Position numbers and translations under genes: made by a program. From Methanobacteriaceae archaeon (GTDB lineage: Archaea > Methanobacteriota > Methanobacteria > Methanobacteriales > Methanobacteriaceae): a stretch of 24,389 nt of DNA. Location of the stretch: positions 1-24,389 of the forward strand of contig CAAFWR010000047.1 of assembly GCA_900766745.1 (NCBI GenBank). Direction: 5' to 3'. Positions 12,180-19,514 of the stretch are shown piece by piece. Every line of letters begins with the position of its first letter. Position 1 is the stretch's first letter. The notes under the pieces were generated by a model. The model had not been told where the DNA came from. It did no database searches and worked only from the letters and a program-made list of their open reading frames with translations.

Positions 12180-13319
12180 TTTGGATAAACAATCGTTTGT
12201 ATTTTCGATTGGTTCTAATGAGTGGTTGTGCAATTTTTGAGCTTGAGTGCCATAATCCGTTGCTAAATCCTGTTCCTTCTGATTCTGTAGCTCCAAATAG
12301 TTCGAATTGTTCTGGACTCCACTTATCGAGGAATGTGATTGGAGTTCCAATAACTCCGTTACAATATCTTTCTGATAAGGATACGACGGTAAATTGCTTT
12401 CCTTTGAATCGTGATATGATGTGCAACTCCAGCTGTTCTTGGTTCTTGGTTCTTGGTTCTTGGTTCTTGGTTCTTGGTTCTTGGTTCTTGGTTCTTGGTT
12501 CTTCACAGGGTGGCATTCCTCTGGAATGCTGTCAAGTGTTTTTTTACGATAGTCGTCGCCTTCTAGAATTTCAAACTGTTTCGAATTTGCTTTGTCAACA
12601 TAAGTAATAGGGACTCCTATCACCCCATTGCAATAAATCACATTTGCTAGTTCTGCCTCAATTTTTTCTTTATATCCTTCTGAATGATTATGTAGAGCTT
12701 GTCTTAGCTCTGTGTTTTTTGCAGGGATAACATAAATAAGTTCAGTATCATCCTTATGCTCTCTACGAACTTCTTCCCATTGAGTTTTGTCCAATGCTTC
12801 ATATTCTTCAGAATATAATCCCCAGCTTTCACAGTAATCACAGGGAATTTCAGCAACTTTGTCTACATTAATAGCATCGTAGTTGTCATAATGAGGATAT
12901 TCATCTGGGGAATATTTCTTCCAAAGAATCAAATCATCGTGGCGTTTAGGAATGTCTAAGTTTGTAAACCAACGTGTTAATCCTGAAAGTTTTTTGCTAA
13001 TTTCACCAGTTGGCGTCATGAATTCTTTAGGTTGCGTGTATCCAAGCCATAATTTATTATCTTTAATTAAAGGAAAAATTTCTTTGTATGTGATTGCGTT
13101 TTTGTTTGCAATGATTAAAAACTTCTTATTATATTCCATAAGCAAATTAATGAAAGGAATTGTTAGTGAAAACGGTTCGTTAGTAACGACTATATCAGCC
13201 TTTTTTAAGAGTTTTAAACATTCATATAGATTTCTCCTATAAAAGTACTTTTCCGTACAATTACAGTTAACCAATCTTCTATATGTCGCTTTGTATATGT
13301 AAAACATTAACAAAAGCAC
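11970..13319 (-). CDS. EcoRI-family adenine methyltransferase reading into alternative C-terminal modules
   Basis: The ORF as now in frame is 449 aa. Residues about 40-170 match EcoRI-type N6-adenine methylases: ADIVVTNEPFS, a KKFLIIANKNAITYKEIFPL block, LWLGY, RWFTNLD and HYDNYDAI. The catalytic NPPF is NEPF here. The family's N-terminal 100 or so residues are missing: the ORF begins only about 45 residues before NEPF, at GTG 13319 or ATG 13307, with no ribosome-binding site. After about residue 240 comes the IYCNGVIGVPIT recognition segment, then a NQEPRTK repeat from a 7-bp tract. About 80 residues that read module B out of frame follow, then module C ending FRILVRKIL. Activity is doubtful. 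A silent or donor locus is possible. Confidence 0.75.
   Translation of the reverse strand: MLLLMFYIYKATYRRLVNCNCTEKYFYRRNLYECLKLLKKADIVVTNEPFSLTIPFINLLMEYNKKFLIIANKNAITYKEIFPLIKDNKLWLGYTQPKEFMTPTGEISKKLSGLTRWFTNLDIPKRHDDLILWKKYSPDEYPHYDNYDAINVDKVAEIPCDYCESWGLYSEEYEALDKTQWEEVRREHKDDTELIYVIPAKNTELRQALHNHSEGYKEKIEAELANVIYCNGVIGVPITYVDKANSKQFEILEGDDYRKKTLDSIPEECHPVKNQEPRTKNQEPRTKNQEPRTKNSWSCTSYHDSKESNLPSYPYQKDIVTELLELQSHSSISGVQNNSNYLELQNQKEQDLATDYGTQAQKLHNHSLEPIENTNDCLSKRYCNGCIGVPITVLDKYNPEQLEIVKFRKGNDEKNLTYTTGVTHLSNKQQATSNKQITPYFRILVRKIL
12013..12043 (-). repeat. Heptamer tract 2, about 4.5 copies of a different 7-bp unit
   Basis: Four perfect copies of TTGTTGC preceded by TGC on the plus strand (GCAACAA on the coding strand), encoding SNKQQAT. 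It occupies the same relative place in module C as tract 1 does in module A. Confidence 0.9.
12169..12369 (-). other. C-terminal module B
   Basis: Complete alternative recognition module: RYCNGVIGTPITFLDKWSP, a variable middle with GFSNGLWHSSS, and an end YKRLFIQKIL-stop at 12169. Its first 12 bases are the end of module A in another frame. It is reached with one more unit in tract 1 (or two fewer), giving a 385-aa protein. A GAA-containing open frame upstream to 12516 supports entry from the tract. Confidence 0.8.
12359..12635 (-). other. C-terminal module A (contains heptamer tract 1)
   Basis: It begins YCNGVIGVPITYVDKANSKQFEI in the methylase frame and holds heptamer tract 1. In the -1-copy frame it ends AIYRRILIRKIL-stop at 12359, the expected end of an EcoRI-family methylase (Y-x-RILIR). 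In the present frame this end is not used. With one repeat unit fewer the protein would be 317 aa. Confidence 0.8.
12436..12503 (-). repeat. Heptamer tract 1, 9.7 copies of a 7-bp unit
   Basis: Nine full copies of TTCTTGG plus TTCTT on the plus strand (AAGAACC register on the coding strand), with no mismatch. The unit is not a multiple of three, so gain or loss of one copy moves the downstream frame by one. The tract itself is stop-free in every frame and always encodes NQEPRTK. Confidence 0.95.
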
Positions 13320-13365
13320 ACAAAAAACGACGTAAAAAACGTGGCATCATTAGAATTTATATGAT

Positions 13366-13371
13366 ATTATA
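13366..13371 (-). promoter_or_regulatory. Possible -10 element upstream of the methylase ORF
   Basis: TATAAT on the minus strand about 47 nt before GTG 13319, with no good -35. It could allow transcription of the shortened methylase gene. Weak evidence. Confidence 0.3.
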
Positions 13372-13492
13372 TGGGTGTAAAAAAGATACATATATTGTAC
13401 AGACTATGTATAAGAAAGATTGATTTAAACCCCATAACATACAGTGGATAGGCTATCAACCTTTGCTATATATGACTTACACTATATATATC

Positions 13493-13521
13493 TTGCGTTT
13501 TTCTCGAAAAGGTAGTATTAT
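13493..13521 (+). promoter_or_regulatory. Promoter of the 528-aa gene
   Basis: TTGCGT (13493-13498), 17-nt spacer, TATTAT (13516-13521), about 65 nt before the start at 13588. Confidence 0.65.
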
Positions 13522-13587
13522 ATTGCAGGAACGAAAAAGTGGTTGAAAGGGACTTAGAAAGAATAGAGAGAACAGAGGTACATAATC

Positions 13588-15174
13588 ATGGCACAACACA
13601 CAACAGAAACAGTAAAAGGATATAGAATCCATTATTTCGAAAGTGCAGAAGCAGCTCAAATGTGGCTTAAAGAGACTTTTGGAAACGATGCAGATTTTGT
13701 TTCATATCTAAGTAAAAGCGACATCTTTGTGTGGGCTTCTCAAATTTGCGAACATTTCGATGGACAGGAATATGCTCAGCAGGAAATCGTACAGATTATT
13801 AAAGATAGAGATACGAAAACACTTCTAAAAATCAATCCTCAATATTTCCAGTATGTAAAGACGGACTTGACAAAAGAAGATACACAGTTCTTAGCAGAAA
13901 ACCTGTCAATTCTCCAAATGGAAAGATTCCCAAATAGAAGCTTCAGCCTGTTTGACGGCGATAATATTGAAACGATGCTTTATAGAGTGTCTAAAGAAAA
14001 ACGTCCAACATACTTTTATAAACTGTATACAATGAAAAGACAATATGCCGAATCAGATAAAACCGAGTTCGTTCGGGTCAAAGCCTTTACATTGACAGAC
14101 GCTCTTGAAAGAAAATTTAAATATATCAGCCGATACAAAGATCGTGTAAATCGTCTTGGCGGAACTAATAAAGCGGTTGACAGAAATCACGAATATGTTT
14201 CGATTAATGAAGTGTCAAAATACCTTTCGTTAAATATTCAATACATAACCCAGTTAGAAACCTTACATACAGACGGCCTTATGTATAAACACTTAGGAGC
14301 TCCTGAATATGAAAGAAGCAGGAAATACTTCCGTACAGAAAACCTGATTAAATACGTATCAGCCACATATAGACCAATGAATGATGAAATTGGAAATATA
14401 GAGGAAAGAAGATTTCCAAAAGAAGGCTTATTTAAACTTGAAGAACTATTCAAAATGTATGATTGCCATGAAACAATCACGGCAAGAAGTGTACTTTTTG
14501 CAAGGCGACAAAAAACAATTTCATACTTTCAAATCACAGACAAGGCAATTCGATATTCTAGAAAAGACTTTGAAGATTTCATGGAATTTAGAGCACAGAG
14601 AGATATTGGCTTTATCAAGAATGTAGTAAACCGTGACCTGATTCAGTTTCCAAAAGACGCAACAGATTCACAAAAAGACCTGATCATGAGACAATATATC
14701 TCCGAAGAAGAATGGACTGAAATGATGAACTTGGCAGCATCCAATAATATTCAAAACATCTACGAGTCATCAGCCAGAAAACTTCTTGTACAATACGCTA
14801 AAAAATACCGTAACCGTGAAGATGGTAAATTATATTTCTTAAAGAGCGACATTTCAAAAATGTTTAAGGAACATTATGGATATTTAGGTGAAGATGGAAA
14901 AATGAAATATCCTGTTCCATTCAATATTGATGCTATGCAAAGTGCTCATGAACAGAATGATGATTATAGAGGACGTATCTACACCGCTTCAGAATTGGCA
15001 GATTACTGGATGAAGCAGAATCCAGCACTGGCAAAAACATATATTATGATGACATTGAATCGTCTGACAAAAACAGGAAAAATTCCAGTTATCAAGATTA
15101 CGAAGGTATTCAAATACTATTACCTTCCACATATCGAAGATAACGAAACAATTATACATATGCTAAATAAATAA
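13588..15174 (+). CDS. Large hypothetical protein with helix-turn-helix-like segments
   Basis: A 528-aa soluble, charged protein with GAGGT upstream of ATG. It has no signal peptide or membrane helix. Two stretches look like winged-helix or MerR/excisionase-type DNA-binding units: YVSINEVSKYLSLNIQYI (about residues 202-220) and IYTASELADYWM with a following recognition-like helix (about 466-505). It has its own promoter and terminator and is transcribed divergently from the defence island. A role as a replication initiator, element regulator or partition-type protein is plausible from size and motifs, but I do not recognise the family. Confidence 0.7.
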   Translation: MAQHTTETVKGYRIHYFESAEAAQMWLKETFGNDADFVSYLSKSDIFVWASQICEHFDGQEYAQQEIVQIIKDRDTKTLLKINPQYFQYVKTDLTKEDTQFLAENLSILQMERFPNRSFSLFDGDNIETMLYRVSKEKRPTYFYKLYTMKRQYAESDKTEFVRVKAFTLTDALERKFKYISRYKDRVNRLGGTNKAVDRNHEYVSINEVSKYLSLNIQYITQLETLHTDGLMYKHLGAPEYERSRKYFRTENLIKYVSATYRPMNDEIGNIEERRFPKEGLFKLEELFKMYDCHETITARSVLFARRQKTISYFQITDKAIRYSRKDFEDFMEFRAQRDIGFIKNVVNRDLIQFPKDATDSQKDLIMRQYISEEEWTEMMNLAASNNIQNIYESSARKLLVQYAKKYRNREDGKLYFLKSDISKMFKEHYGYLGEDGKMKYPVPFNIDAMQSAHEQNDDYRGRIYTASELADYWMKQNPALAKTYIMMTLNRLTKTGKIPVIKITKVFKYYYLPHIEDNETIIHMLNK

Positions 15175-15187
15175 AGATAATTATAGA

Positions 15188-15219
15188 AACGAGGGTGCTT
15201 GATAGGCTCTCGTTTTTTT
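15188..15219 (+). terminator. Terminator of the 528-aa gene
   Basis: AACGAG (15188-15193) pairs with CTCGTT (15209-15214), running into seven T residues, 14 nt after the stop. Confidence 0.8.
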
Positions 15220-15229
15220 GTGTGACAAG

Positions 15230-15337
15230 CATGAAAAAAGAAAACGTCAAGTCTGTTAATTCGGAAAATATTTGGTATATTAAGAGTCCAGCTAATGCTT
15301 TGCAACTGATTTGCGAAAATCCAAGAAGCATGACGTA
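15230..15337 (+). CDS. Possible 35-codon ORF, weak
   Basis: ATG 15230 to TAA reads MKKENVKSVNSENIWYIKSP and on to PRSMT. Residue use looks protein-like, but there is no ribosome-binding site and the preceding gene's terminator lies just upstream. It may be a remnant. The rest of 15220-15490 holds only a promoter candidate. Confidence 0.25.
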
Positions 15338-15372
15338 ATATATGATAAGAACATTTTTTCGAAATGACGAGG

Positions 15373-15401
15373 TTCGAACTTGCGATTATTACGCATATAG
15401 T
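15373..15401 (+). promoter_or_regulatory. Candidate promoter for the 104-aa gene
   Basis: TTCGAA (15373-15378), 17-nt spacer, TATAGT (15396-15401). A small GTAC..GTAC inverted repeat overlaps the start region. Confidence 0.4.
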
Positions 15402-15491
15402 GTACCATATAAGAGTACAGACAATACATGCTGCTACTTGGACCAAATTTGACGAATTGGCCTGATTTTGATGAATGGAAGGAGCGATTTG

Positions 15492-15806
15492 ATGCAAGAT
15501 AATTTATTCTGTAAGACTTTTCTTGAAAATCTTTATGAGGCTGTTGACGACTACGAATCCTGTCAATATGAAGCCCCATTCGATATTCTGCGTATTTGTG
15601 CTGAGGACACGCTGAAACAATTTGGATTGACGGATAATACCGACTGGACCAATTGCAAAGCAGTTCATTCATTTCTGCTCAAAAGTATTCCAGATGGTGT
15701 GCTAGTTGACCAAATCTATGAGACTTGCTCAAAATACTATCGCTTCCATTTTACTAAGAGTTTGATTCAAAAAAGTATTGCCGAATCAAATCTGATTACT
15801 TTTTAA
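15492..15806 (+). CDS. Small hypothetical protein
   Basis: A 104-aa, mostly helical, Cys-containing acidic protein. The start at 15492 is preferred over 15468 because AAGGAG lies 8 nt upstream of it. It has no motif that I recognise. It is a single gene with its own promoter candidate and a strong terminator, facing the XRE regulator gene. Confidence 0.7.
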   Translation: MQDNLFCKTFLENLYEAVDDYESCQYEAPFDILRICAEDTLKQFGLTDNTDWTNCKAVHSFLLKSIPDGVLVDQIYETCSKYYRFHFTKSLIQKSIAESNLITF

Positions 15807-15816
15807 CCCACAATTT

Positions 15817-15846
15817 GCACGGGCCTGATTCCGTGCTCTTTTTTTT
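15817..15846 (+). terminator. Terminator of the 104-aa gene
   Basis: GCACGG (15817-15822) pairs with CCGTGC (15831-15836), followed by TC and eight T residues. Confidence 0.85.
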
Positions 15847-15868
15847 GCTTAGAAAAGGAAGCCCAAAC

Positions 15869-15899
15869 AAAAAGAAAAGTCATCCAACATGGGATGACT
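15869..15899 (-). terminator. Terminator of the XRE regulator operon
   Basis: AGTCATCC (15878-15885) pairs with GGATGACT (15892-15899). On the minus strand it is followed by TTTCTTTTTG. The stem overlaps the stop codon of the regulator gene. Confidence 0.7.
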
Positions 15900-16191
15900 A
15901 ATGGCCATAGCCTTTCTGATTCTTGAAGTCCTGTTCAAATAGTTCTTCCATCGGCTTGTGAAGCATTCTTGCAATCGTTCTTGCATCGCTGTAAGTCAAT
16001 GGATGAAGCCCTCTTTCCATTTCTGAATAATACTGGGTCGTAATACCTAATACGTCAGCAACATCTTTCTGTGAGATATGAGCCTGTTTACGAAGCTTTC
16101 TTACCTTGTACAGAACAGGGTGCTTGCCAACAACAGTGGCTTTACGCCCGTTATCCAGTTTAAGCTGACGTTTTTCTTTGCAGCCAGTCAT
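15898..16191 (-). CDS. XRE-family transcriptional regulator
   Basis: A 97-aa protein with a helix-turn-helix of the Cro/CI type at about residues 28-85: VRKLRKQAHISQKDVADVLG and ITTQYYSEMERG, then a helix ending MLHKPMEELF. These are the family's usual landmarks. A basic N-terminal extension (KEKRQLKLDNGRK) precedes it. The ATG follows the upstream gene by 8 nt without a clear ribosome-binding site, so translation may be coupled. It probably controls this small operon or nearby element genes. Confidence 0.85.
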   Translation of the reverse strand: MTGCKEKRQLKLDNGRKATVVGKHPVLYKVRKLRKQAHISQKDVADVLGITTQYYSEMERGLHPLTYSDARTIARMLHKPMEELFEQDFKNQKGYGH

Positions 16192-16199
16192 GACTTTGA

Positions 16200-16835
16200 T
16201 TACATTTCAAAGTTAGGCTGGAAAGGTGCTTCTGGTTCTAATGGATCTGTTAAGATTTCCAACAATGCATCCATGTAACCAATACGTGAAGCAATGTCAC
16301 GGTGTAAGTTCTGATATCCATGACTGTTCAATTCGTCAACAAAGCTACGGTCAGCTGCAGTACCTTTTTTATCTGTTTTTGCTACAGACTGAATCATTTC
16401 ATCGTTTTTAGCAAGCAATGCGTTCAAATCTGCGAACTCTTTTGTGAATCTTGAAATTGTCTTCTGATTTGCATTGAAGTCAATTAAGCTGTCGCTTACC
16501 TGATGTGATTCGTTCAAGATTTCAAGCAATCCTTTGATATATCCGATGTGAGAAAGAATATTTTGATTGATTCCCTGATATGCCACGATATTTGCTTTTG
16601 CAGGATCATCCATCAACTGTTCACTTTGATAAGATAATTCTTTCAATTCACCAAATGTGCTGTGAATCTTGATAATAATACTGTCTGAAATAGATGGCTT
16701 CTGTGGTTCTACCGGCTCTGTATGAATAGGTGCTACAGGTTCTGCTGGAGCCTCTGGAGTTTCATTTACTTCATCAACATAATCGTTGTAATAATCATTT
16801 TGATTGTCATCGTACTTTTGCTTTTTGCCAAACAT
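16200..16835 (-). CDS. Hypothetical acidic protein with Pro/Glu-rich linker
   Basis: A 211-aa protein. The start at 16835 is chosen because GGAGAC lies just upstream. Residues 1-25 are charged and Tyr/Asp/Asn-rich. Residues 25-50 are a Pro/Glu/Ala-rich linker, and the rest is predicted helical with a repeated HIGYIKGLLEIL / RIGYMDALLEIL pattern, which suggests an internal duplication. No membrane segment. Co-transcribed with the XRE gene from the promoter at 16877-16904. Function unknown. Confidence 0.75.
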   Translation of the reverse strand: MFGKKQKYDDNQNDYYNDYVDEVNETPEAPAEPVAPIHTEPVEPQKPSISDSIIIKIHSTFGELKELSYQSEQLMDDPAKANIVAYQGINQNILSHIGYIKGLLEILNESHQVSDSLIDFNANQKTISRFTKEFADLNALLAKNDEMIQSVAKTDKKGTAADRSFVDELNSHGYQNLHRDIASRIGYMDALLEILTDPLEPEAPFQPNFEM

Positions 16836-16876
16836 ATAATAGTCTCCTTTCACGATTAAATCGTTTCAACAATGAC

Positions 16877-16904
16877 ATTATACCATATAAAGCTTCAAAA
16901 ACAA
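16877..16904 (-). promoter_or_regulatory. Promoter of the 16835 gene and XRE operon
   Basis: On the minus strand: TTGTTT, 16-nt spacer, TATAAT preceded by TGG (extended -10). Good sigma-A match. Confidence 0.7.
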
Positions 16905-16962
16905 CCTTCCATATCCGTCGCTTTCTTTTTTGGTTCACTATATTCGTAAGGAGATGAAAATT

Positions 16963-17790
16963 ATGCCAACAATAAACAAAACAATTATCACAGCATCTCT
17001 GGCTGTTCTTCCAGTCATCTCCCTGACAACGCCTGTATATGCTCAATCTATGCAGGATTACAGTGATGGAACAGAACAGGTAGCAGAGATTAACAAAATC
17101 ATGAATCAAATCAAGGAATCTGGGAATGAAATCAAATCCGATATGACAGATATTTCGAGTCAGTTTTCACAACTATCCGATAAATATTCCCAGCTGTCAT
17201 CTAAATACGGAACTATAGATACAGAGAGTATTACAGAGTCATGCTACATGGATTATTTATCAAATCTTCAGGATGCAAATGAACAGACTCAGTATGACAA
17301 GAAATTAAAGGCAATTCAGAAATCAGATATTTCAATCAGTGATTCAACTTTATCTGCAACATACAGCAAACTTCGTAAAAATATCAAATCAACTCTGAAC
17401 AAGGCAGGAATCAATGCGAGTGATTCAAAATCCGCAACAACTTCTAAAAAAGCCAAAACAAACAAGGCAAATCGAAATACACTCCTGTCAATTTCAAAAG
17501 CCTCTAAAAAATACAGCTCACTTGTATCTGATTATAAGGATATGGTTTCCAATGGTGAAACGATTCCAAGTTCATATGCTTCAGATGCAACAGCATCAAA
17601 AGCTGTACAGCAGGCAGGAAAAGCTGTATCTGCATCAAATTATGATATATCGCAGAGTGGATTCGTTCCTACATCTGACCTGTTCAACAAAATTAATCAA
17701 AAAATGAGTACGGGTTCATCTGAATCTGAAAATACATGGAATAATTCTGGTTCCTATTCAAGCATTTCGGCAGGAATCAAGGGAAAGTAA
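16963..17790 (+). CDS. Secreted Ser/Lys-rich coiled protein
   Basis: A 275-aa protein from ATG 16963 with AAGGAG about 10 nt upstream. It has a clear signal peptide: a short basic start, hydrophobic IITASLAVLPVISLT and a likely cut after VYA (about residue 27). The mature part has coiled-coil heptads (about 45-95, ISSQFSQLSDKYSQLSS), then Lys/Ser/Ala-rich low-complexity sequence and a Ser/Asn-rich tail. It has no LPXTG or other anchor. It is the first gene of a four-gene plus-strand operon with a PH-domain protein and a lipoprotein, so an envelope role is likely. Family not recognised. Confidence 0.75.
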   Translation: MPTINKTIITASLAVLPVISLTTPVYAQSMQDYSDGTEQVAEINKIMNQIKESGNEIKSDMTDISSQFSQLSDKYSQLSSKYGTIDTESITESCYMDYLSNLQDANEQTQYDKKLKAIQKSDISISDSTLSATYSKLRKNIKSTLNKAGINASDSKSATTSKKAKTNKANRNTLLSISKASKKYSSLVSDYKDMVSNGETIPSSYASDATASKAVQQAGKAVSASNYDISQSGFVPTSDLFNKINQKMSTGSSESENTWNNSGSYSSISAGIKGK

Positions 17791-17819
17791 TTAAACGTTA
17801 AATTAAAGGAGAATAATAT

Positions 17820-18179
17820 ATGGAATATATTTGGACAGATACAAAACGAATTTTAGGACAGCCAATCAGCTTCACTCACTATTCATTAACGGAGGACAGA
17901 CTTTTTGTCCGTTCAGGATTACTAAAAACAGAAGAGAGTCAAAACGAACTTTTTCATGTGAATGATATTCAGGTATCACAGGGGCTTTGGCAGAAAATCT
18001 TTGGCGTAGGTGACGTGAAAGTGTTTGGATATGATACAACAGATAGATGCCTGATTTTAAAGAATGTGAAAGATCCTTTTGGAGTTCGTGAAATCATTTA
18101 TCATCAGGTCGAAATAGCCAAGAAAAACAAAGGCATGCAATATACAGAGTATGCATCAGCTGCTGGCCATAGAGGGTAG
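17820..18179 (+). CDS. Bacterial PH-domain protein
   Basis: A 119-aa protein with AAAGGAG before the ATG. It matches the YdbS/YdbT-type bacterial PH domain (bPH2): YSLTEDRLFVRSGLL, then ELFHVNDIQVSQGLWQKIFG, VKVFGYDTTD and a DPFGVREIIY helix. Members often have membrane helices; here only the soluble PH unit is present. It is the second gene of the operon, 30 nt after the secreted-protein gene. Confidence 0.8.
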   Translation: MEYIWTDTKRILGQPISFTHYSLTEDRLFVRSGLLKTEESQNELFHVNDIQVSQGLWQKIFGVGDVKVFGYDTTDRCLILKNVKDPFGVREIIYHQVEIAKKNKGMQYTEYASAAGHRG

Positions 18180-18181
18180 TC

Positions 18182-18541
18182 ATGCTGATTTGTGAATCTA
18201 CGTATATGATAAACAAAGGTATCAATGTAGCAGAAACATTGATTCAATGTGAAAAATCAGATTTTATCATGCGTATTGATAAGGCAGAGGTTCGGCAAAA
18301 CACTTTAACTCTACATGGAGTAGTAGTACAAGGGTGTTTAAACGGCGATGACAAACGTGGTTTCCTGAATGATATTCCAGTAGAACTTCTTCAGGCTATG
18401 CCAGATAAGATGGTACAGAATATTGTTGTTAAGCATCTGTTTCCTGGAAACAGTGCAACATTGTATATAAAGAAACCAGATGATAAAATTGTGGCTCAAA
18501 TCTTTAATGTAAGAAACAGAGCCTTGAAGGTGGTGCGATAG
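18182..18541 (+). CDS. Hypothetical protein in the envelope operon
   Basis: A 119-aa soluble beta-rich protein starting 2 nt after the stop of the PH-domain gene, so it is probably translationally coupled. It has no signal, membrane helix or recognised motif. It ends 3 nt before the GTG start of the lipoprotein gene. Confidence 0.7.
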   Translation: MLICESTYMINKGINVAETLIQCEKSDFIMRIDKAEVRQNTLTLHGVVVQGCLNGDDKRGFLNDIPVELLQAMPDKMVQNIVVKHLFPGNSATLYIKKPDDKIVAQIFNVRNRALKVVR

Positions 18542-18544
18542 ATA

Positions 18545-19324
18545 GTGAATAATTCAAATAATTACAAATGGATATCAGCAGGACTTGTTATGATTCTTGT
18601 CCTGACTGCAACAGGGTGCTCAAAAATGACACCAAACAGTGTGAGCATGGGTGAAACCAAAACAGAATCCGCATATACATACAATGCAGATGAAGATGAT
18701 GATATGAAAGATTTAGAAACAATCAATGTTTATAATGATCTTGATGCGTTTATCAATGAAAACAATCAGCAGGCAATGCAGCTTGCTGAATTAGACAAAG
18801 ACACTGAAACATCTTCTGAAGAGCTTACACAAAAGAAGAATGCCGTGATTACAAACTATGTAGTCAATCTATATAACCTTGCAAAAGCAAGATTACAGGC
18901 AGATGTTGATTCAGCCTATACACATACAGATAAATACCTGTCATATCTAGCTTTGATGCAGACATTCGTAGATGCTATGACTAGTGAATCAGAAGAATTT
19001 GATAAGAAAATGGCAGCAGGAGACAGTTCCATTCAGGAAATGAACTCGTTTAAAGCTATGACAAATGTAGAAAACTTCTATATGGAAACATACGACTATG
19101 TTAAGAATGGTAAACTGACTTCATCTGATTCGAAAAAATCCGAAACATCCAAGCTTTCAACTCAGTTTGCGAAGGATATTCGAGGTGAAAAATCAAAATC
19201 AAATGTAACGGTGGAAGATAATGATAACAAGAAATCTTCTAAGAAATCTGATAAGAAATCATCTAATTCCAGATATGGAAACGATTCTGAAGATGAAGAT
19301 AATTCAGGATTTGTAGAAGATTAG
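18545..19324 (+). CDS. Lipoprotein with charged C-terminal tail
   Basis: A 259-aa protein from GTG 18545 with AAGGTGG upstream. It has a type II signal peptide: WISAGLVMILVLTATGC, the lipobox Cys being about residue 25. An acidic linker follows, then a helical domain (about 60-195) and a Lys/Ser/Asp-rich low-complexity tail. It is the last gene of the operon and would be held on the outer face of the membrane. Tight packing with the PH-domain and secreted-protein genes suggests one envelope-linked unit. Confidence 0.75.
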   Translation: MNNSNNYKWISAGLVMILVLTATGCSKMTPNSVSMGETKTESAYTYNADEDDDMKDLETINVYNDLDAFINENNQQAMQLAELDKDTETSSEELTQKKNAVITNYVVNLYNLAKARLQADVDSAYTHTDKYLSYLALMQTFVDAMTSESEEFDKKMAAGDSSIQEMNSFKAMTNVENFYMETYDYVKNGKLTSSDSKKSETSKLSTQFAKDIRGEKSKSNVTVEDNDNKKSSKKSDKKSSNSRYGNDSEDEDNSGFVED

Positions 19325-19366
19325 AAGTTAATTAAAAGATATTAGGGTGAAGAGCCCGTATATTGA

Positions 19367-19397
19367 GAGCAGGCCTGTACGTCTGCTCATTTTTTTT
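19367..19397 (+). terminator. Terminator of the envelope operon
   Basis: GAGCAG (19367-19372) pairs with CTGCTC (19383-19388), followed by A and eight T residues. Confidence 0.85.
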
Positions 19398-19413
19398 GCT
19401 TGTTAGTTTTTTT

Positions 19414-19444
19414 GGTCCAGTAAATGGTCCAGAAAATGGTCCAG
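19414..19444. repeat. Three GGTCCAG direct repeats at exact 12-bp spacing
   Basis: GGTCCAG occurs at 19414, 19426 and 19438 within a 12-bp repeated unit, ATGGTCCAG(T/A)AA. Just over one helical turn apart, they could be binding sites for an element regulator, or short iterons. Function is inferred only from spacing. Confidence 0.6.
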
Positions 19445-19468
19445 TAATTAAGTCAAACAACTTAATTA
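19445..19468. repeat. Perfect 9-bp inverted repeat beside the GGTCCAG array
   Basis: TAATTAAGT (19445-19453) and ACTTAATTA (19460-19468) with a 6-nt loop, directly after the third GGTCCAG. No T tract follows, so it looks like an operator rather than a terminator. Confidence 0.55.
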
Positions 19469-19514
19469 GATGATAATTAAGATAACTGAAGTTCAAAAAC
19501 GACGTGAACATCAA

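Noticed and set aside
12436..12503. CRISPR-like array at the heptamer tract
   Set aside because: The 7-bp units are contiguous with no spacers; it is a simple sequence repeat inside a coding region.
12023..12607. Plus-strand ORF with FLVLGSWFLVLGSW repeats
   Set aside because: Shadow of the heptamer tract on the opposite strand of the methylase gene; no ribosome-binding site.
13265..13350. Short minus-strand ORF reading MMPRFLRRFLCAFVNVLHIQSDI upstream of the methylase
   Set aside because: No ribosome-binding site, and it overlaps the methylase start in another frame; not supported as a gene.
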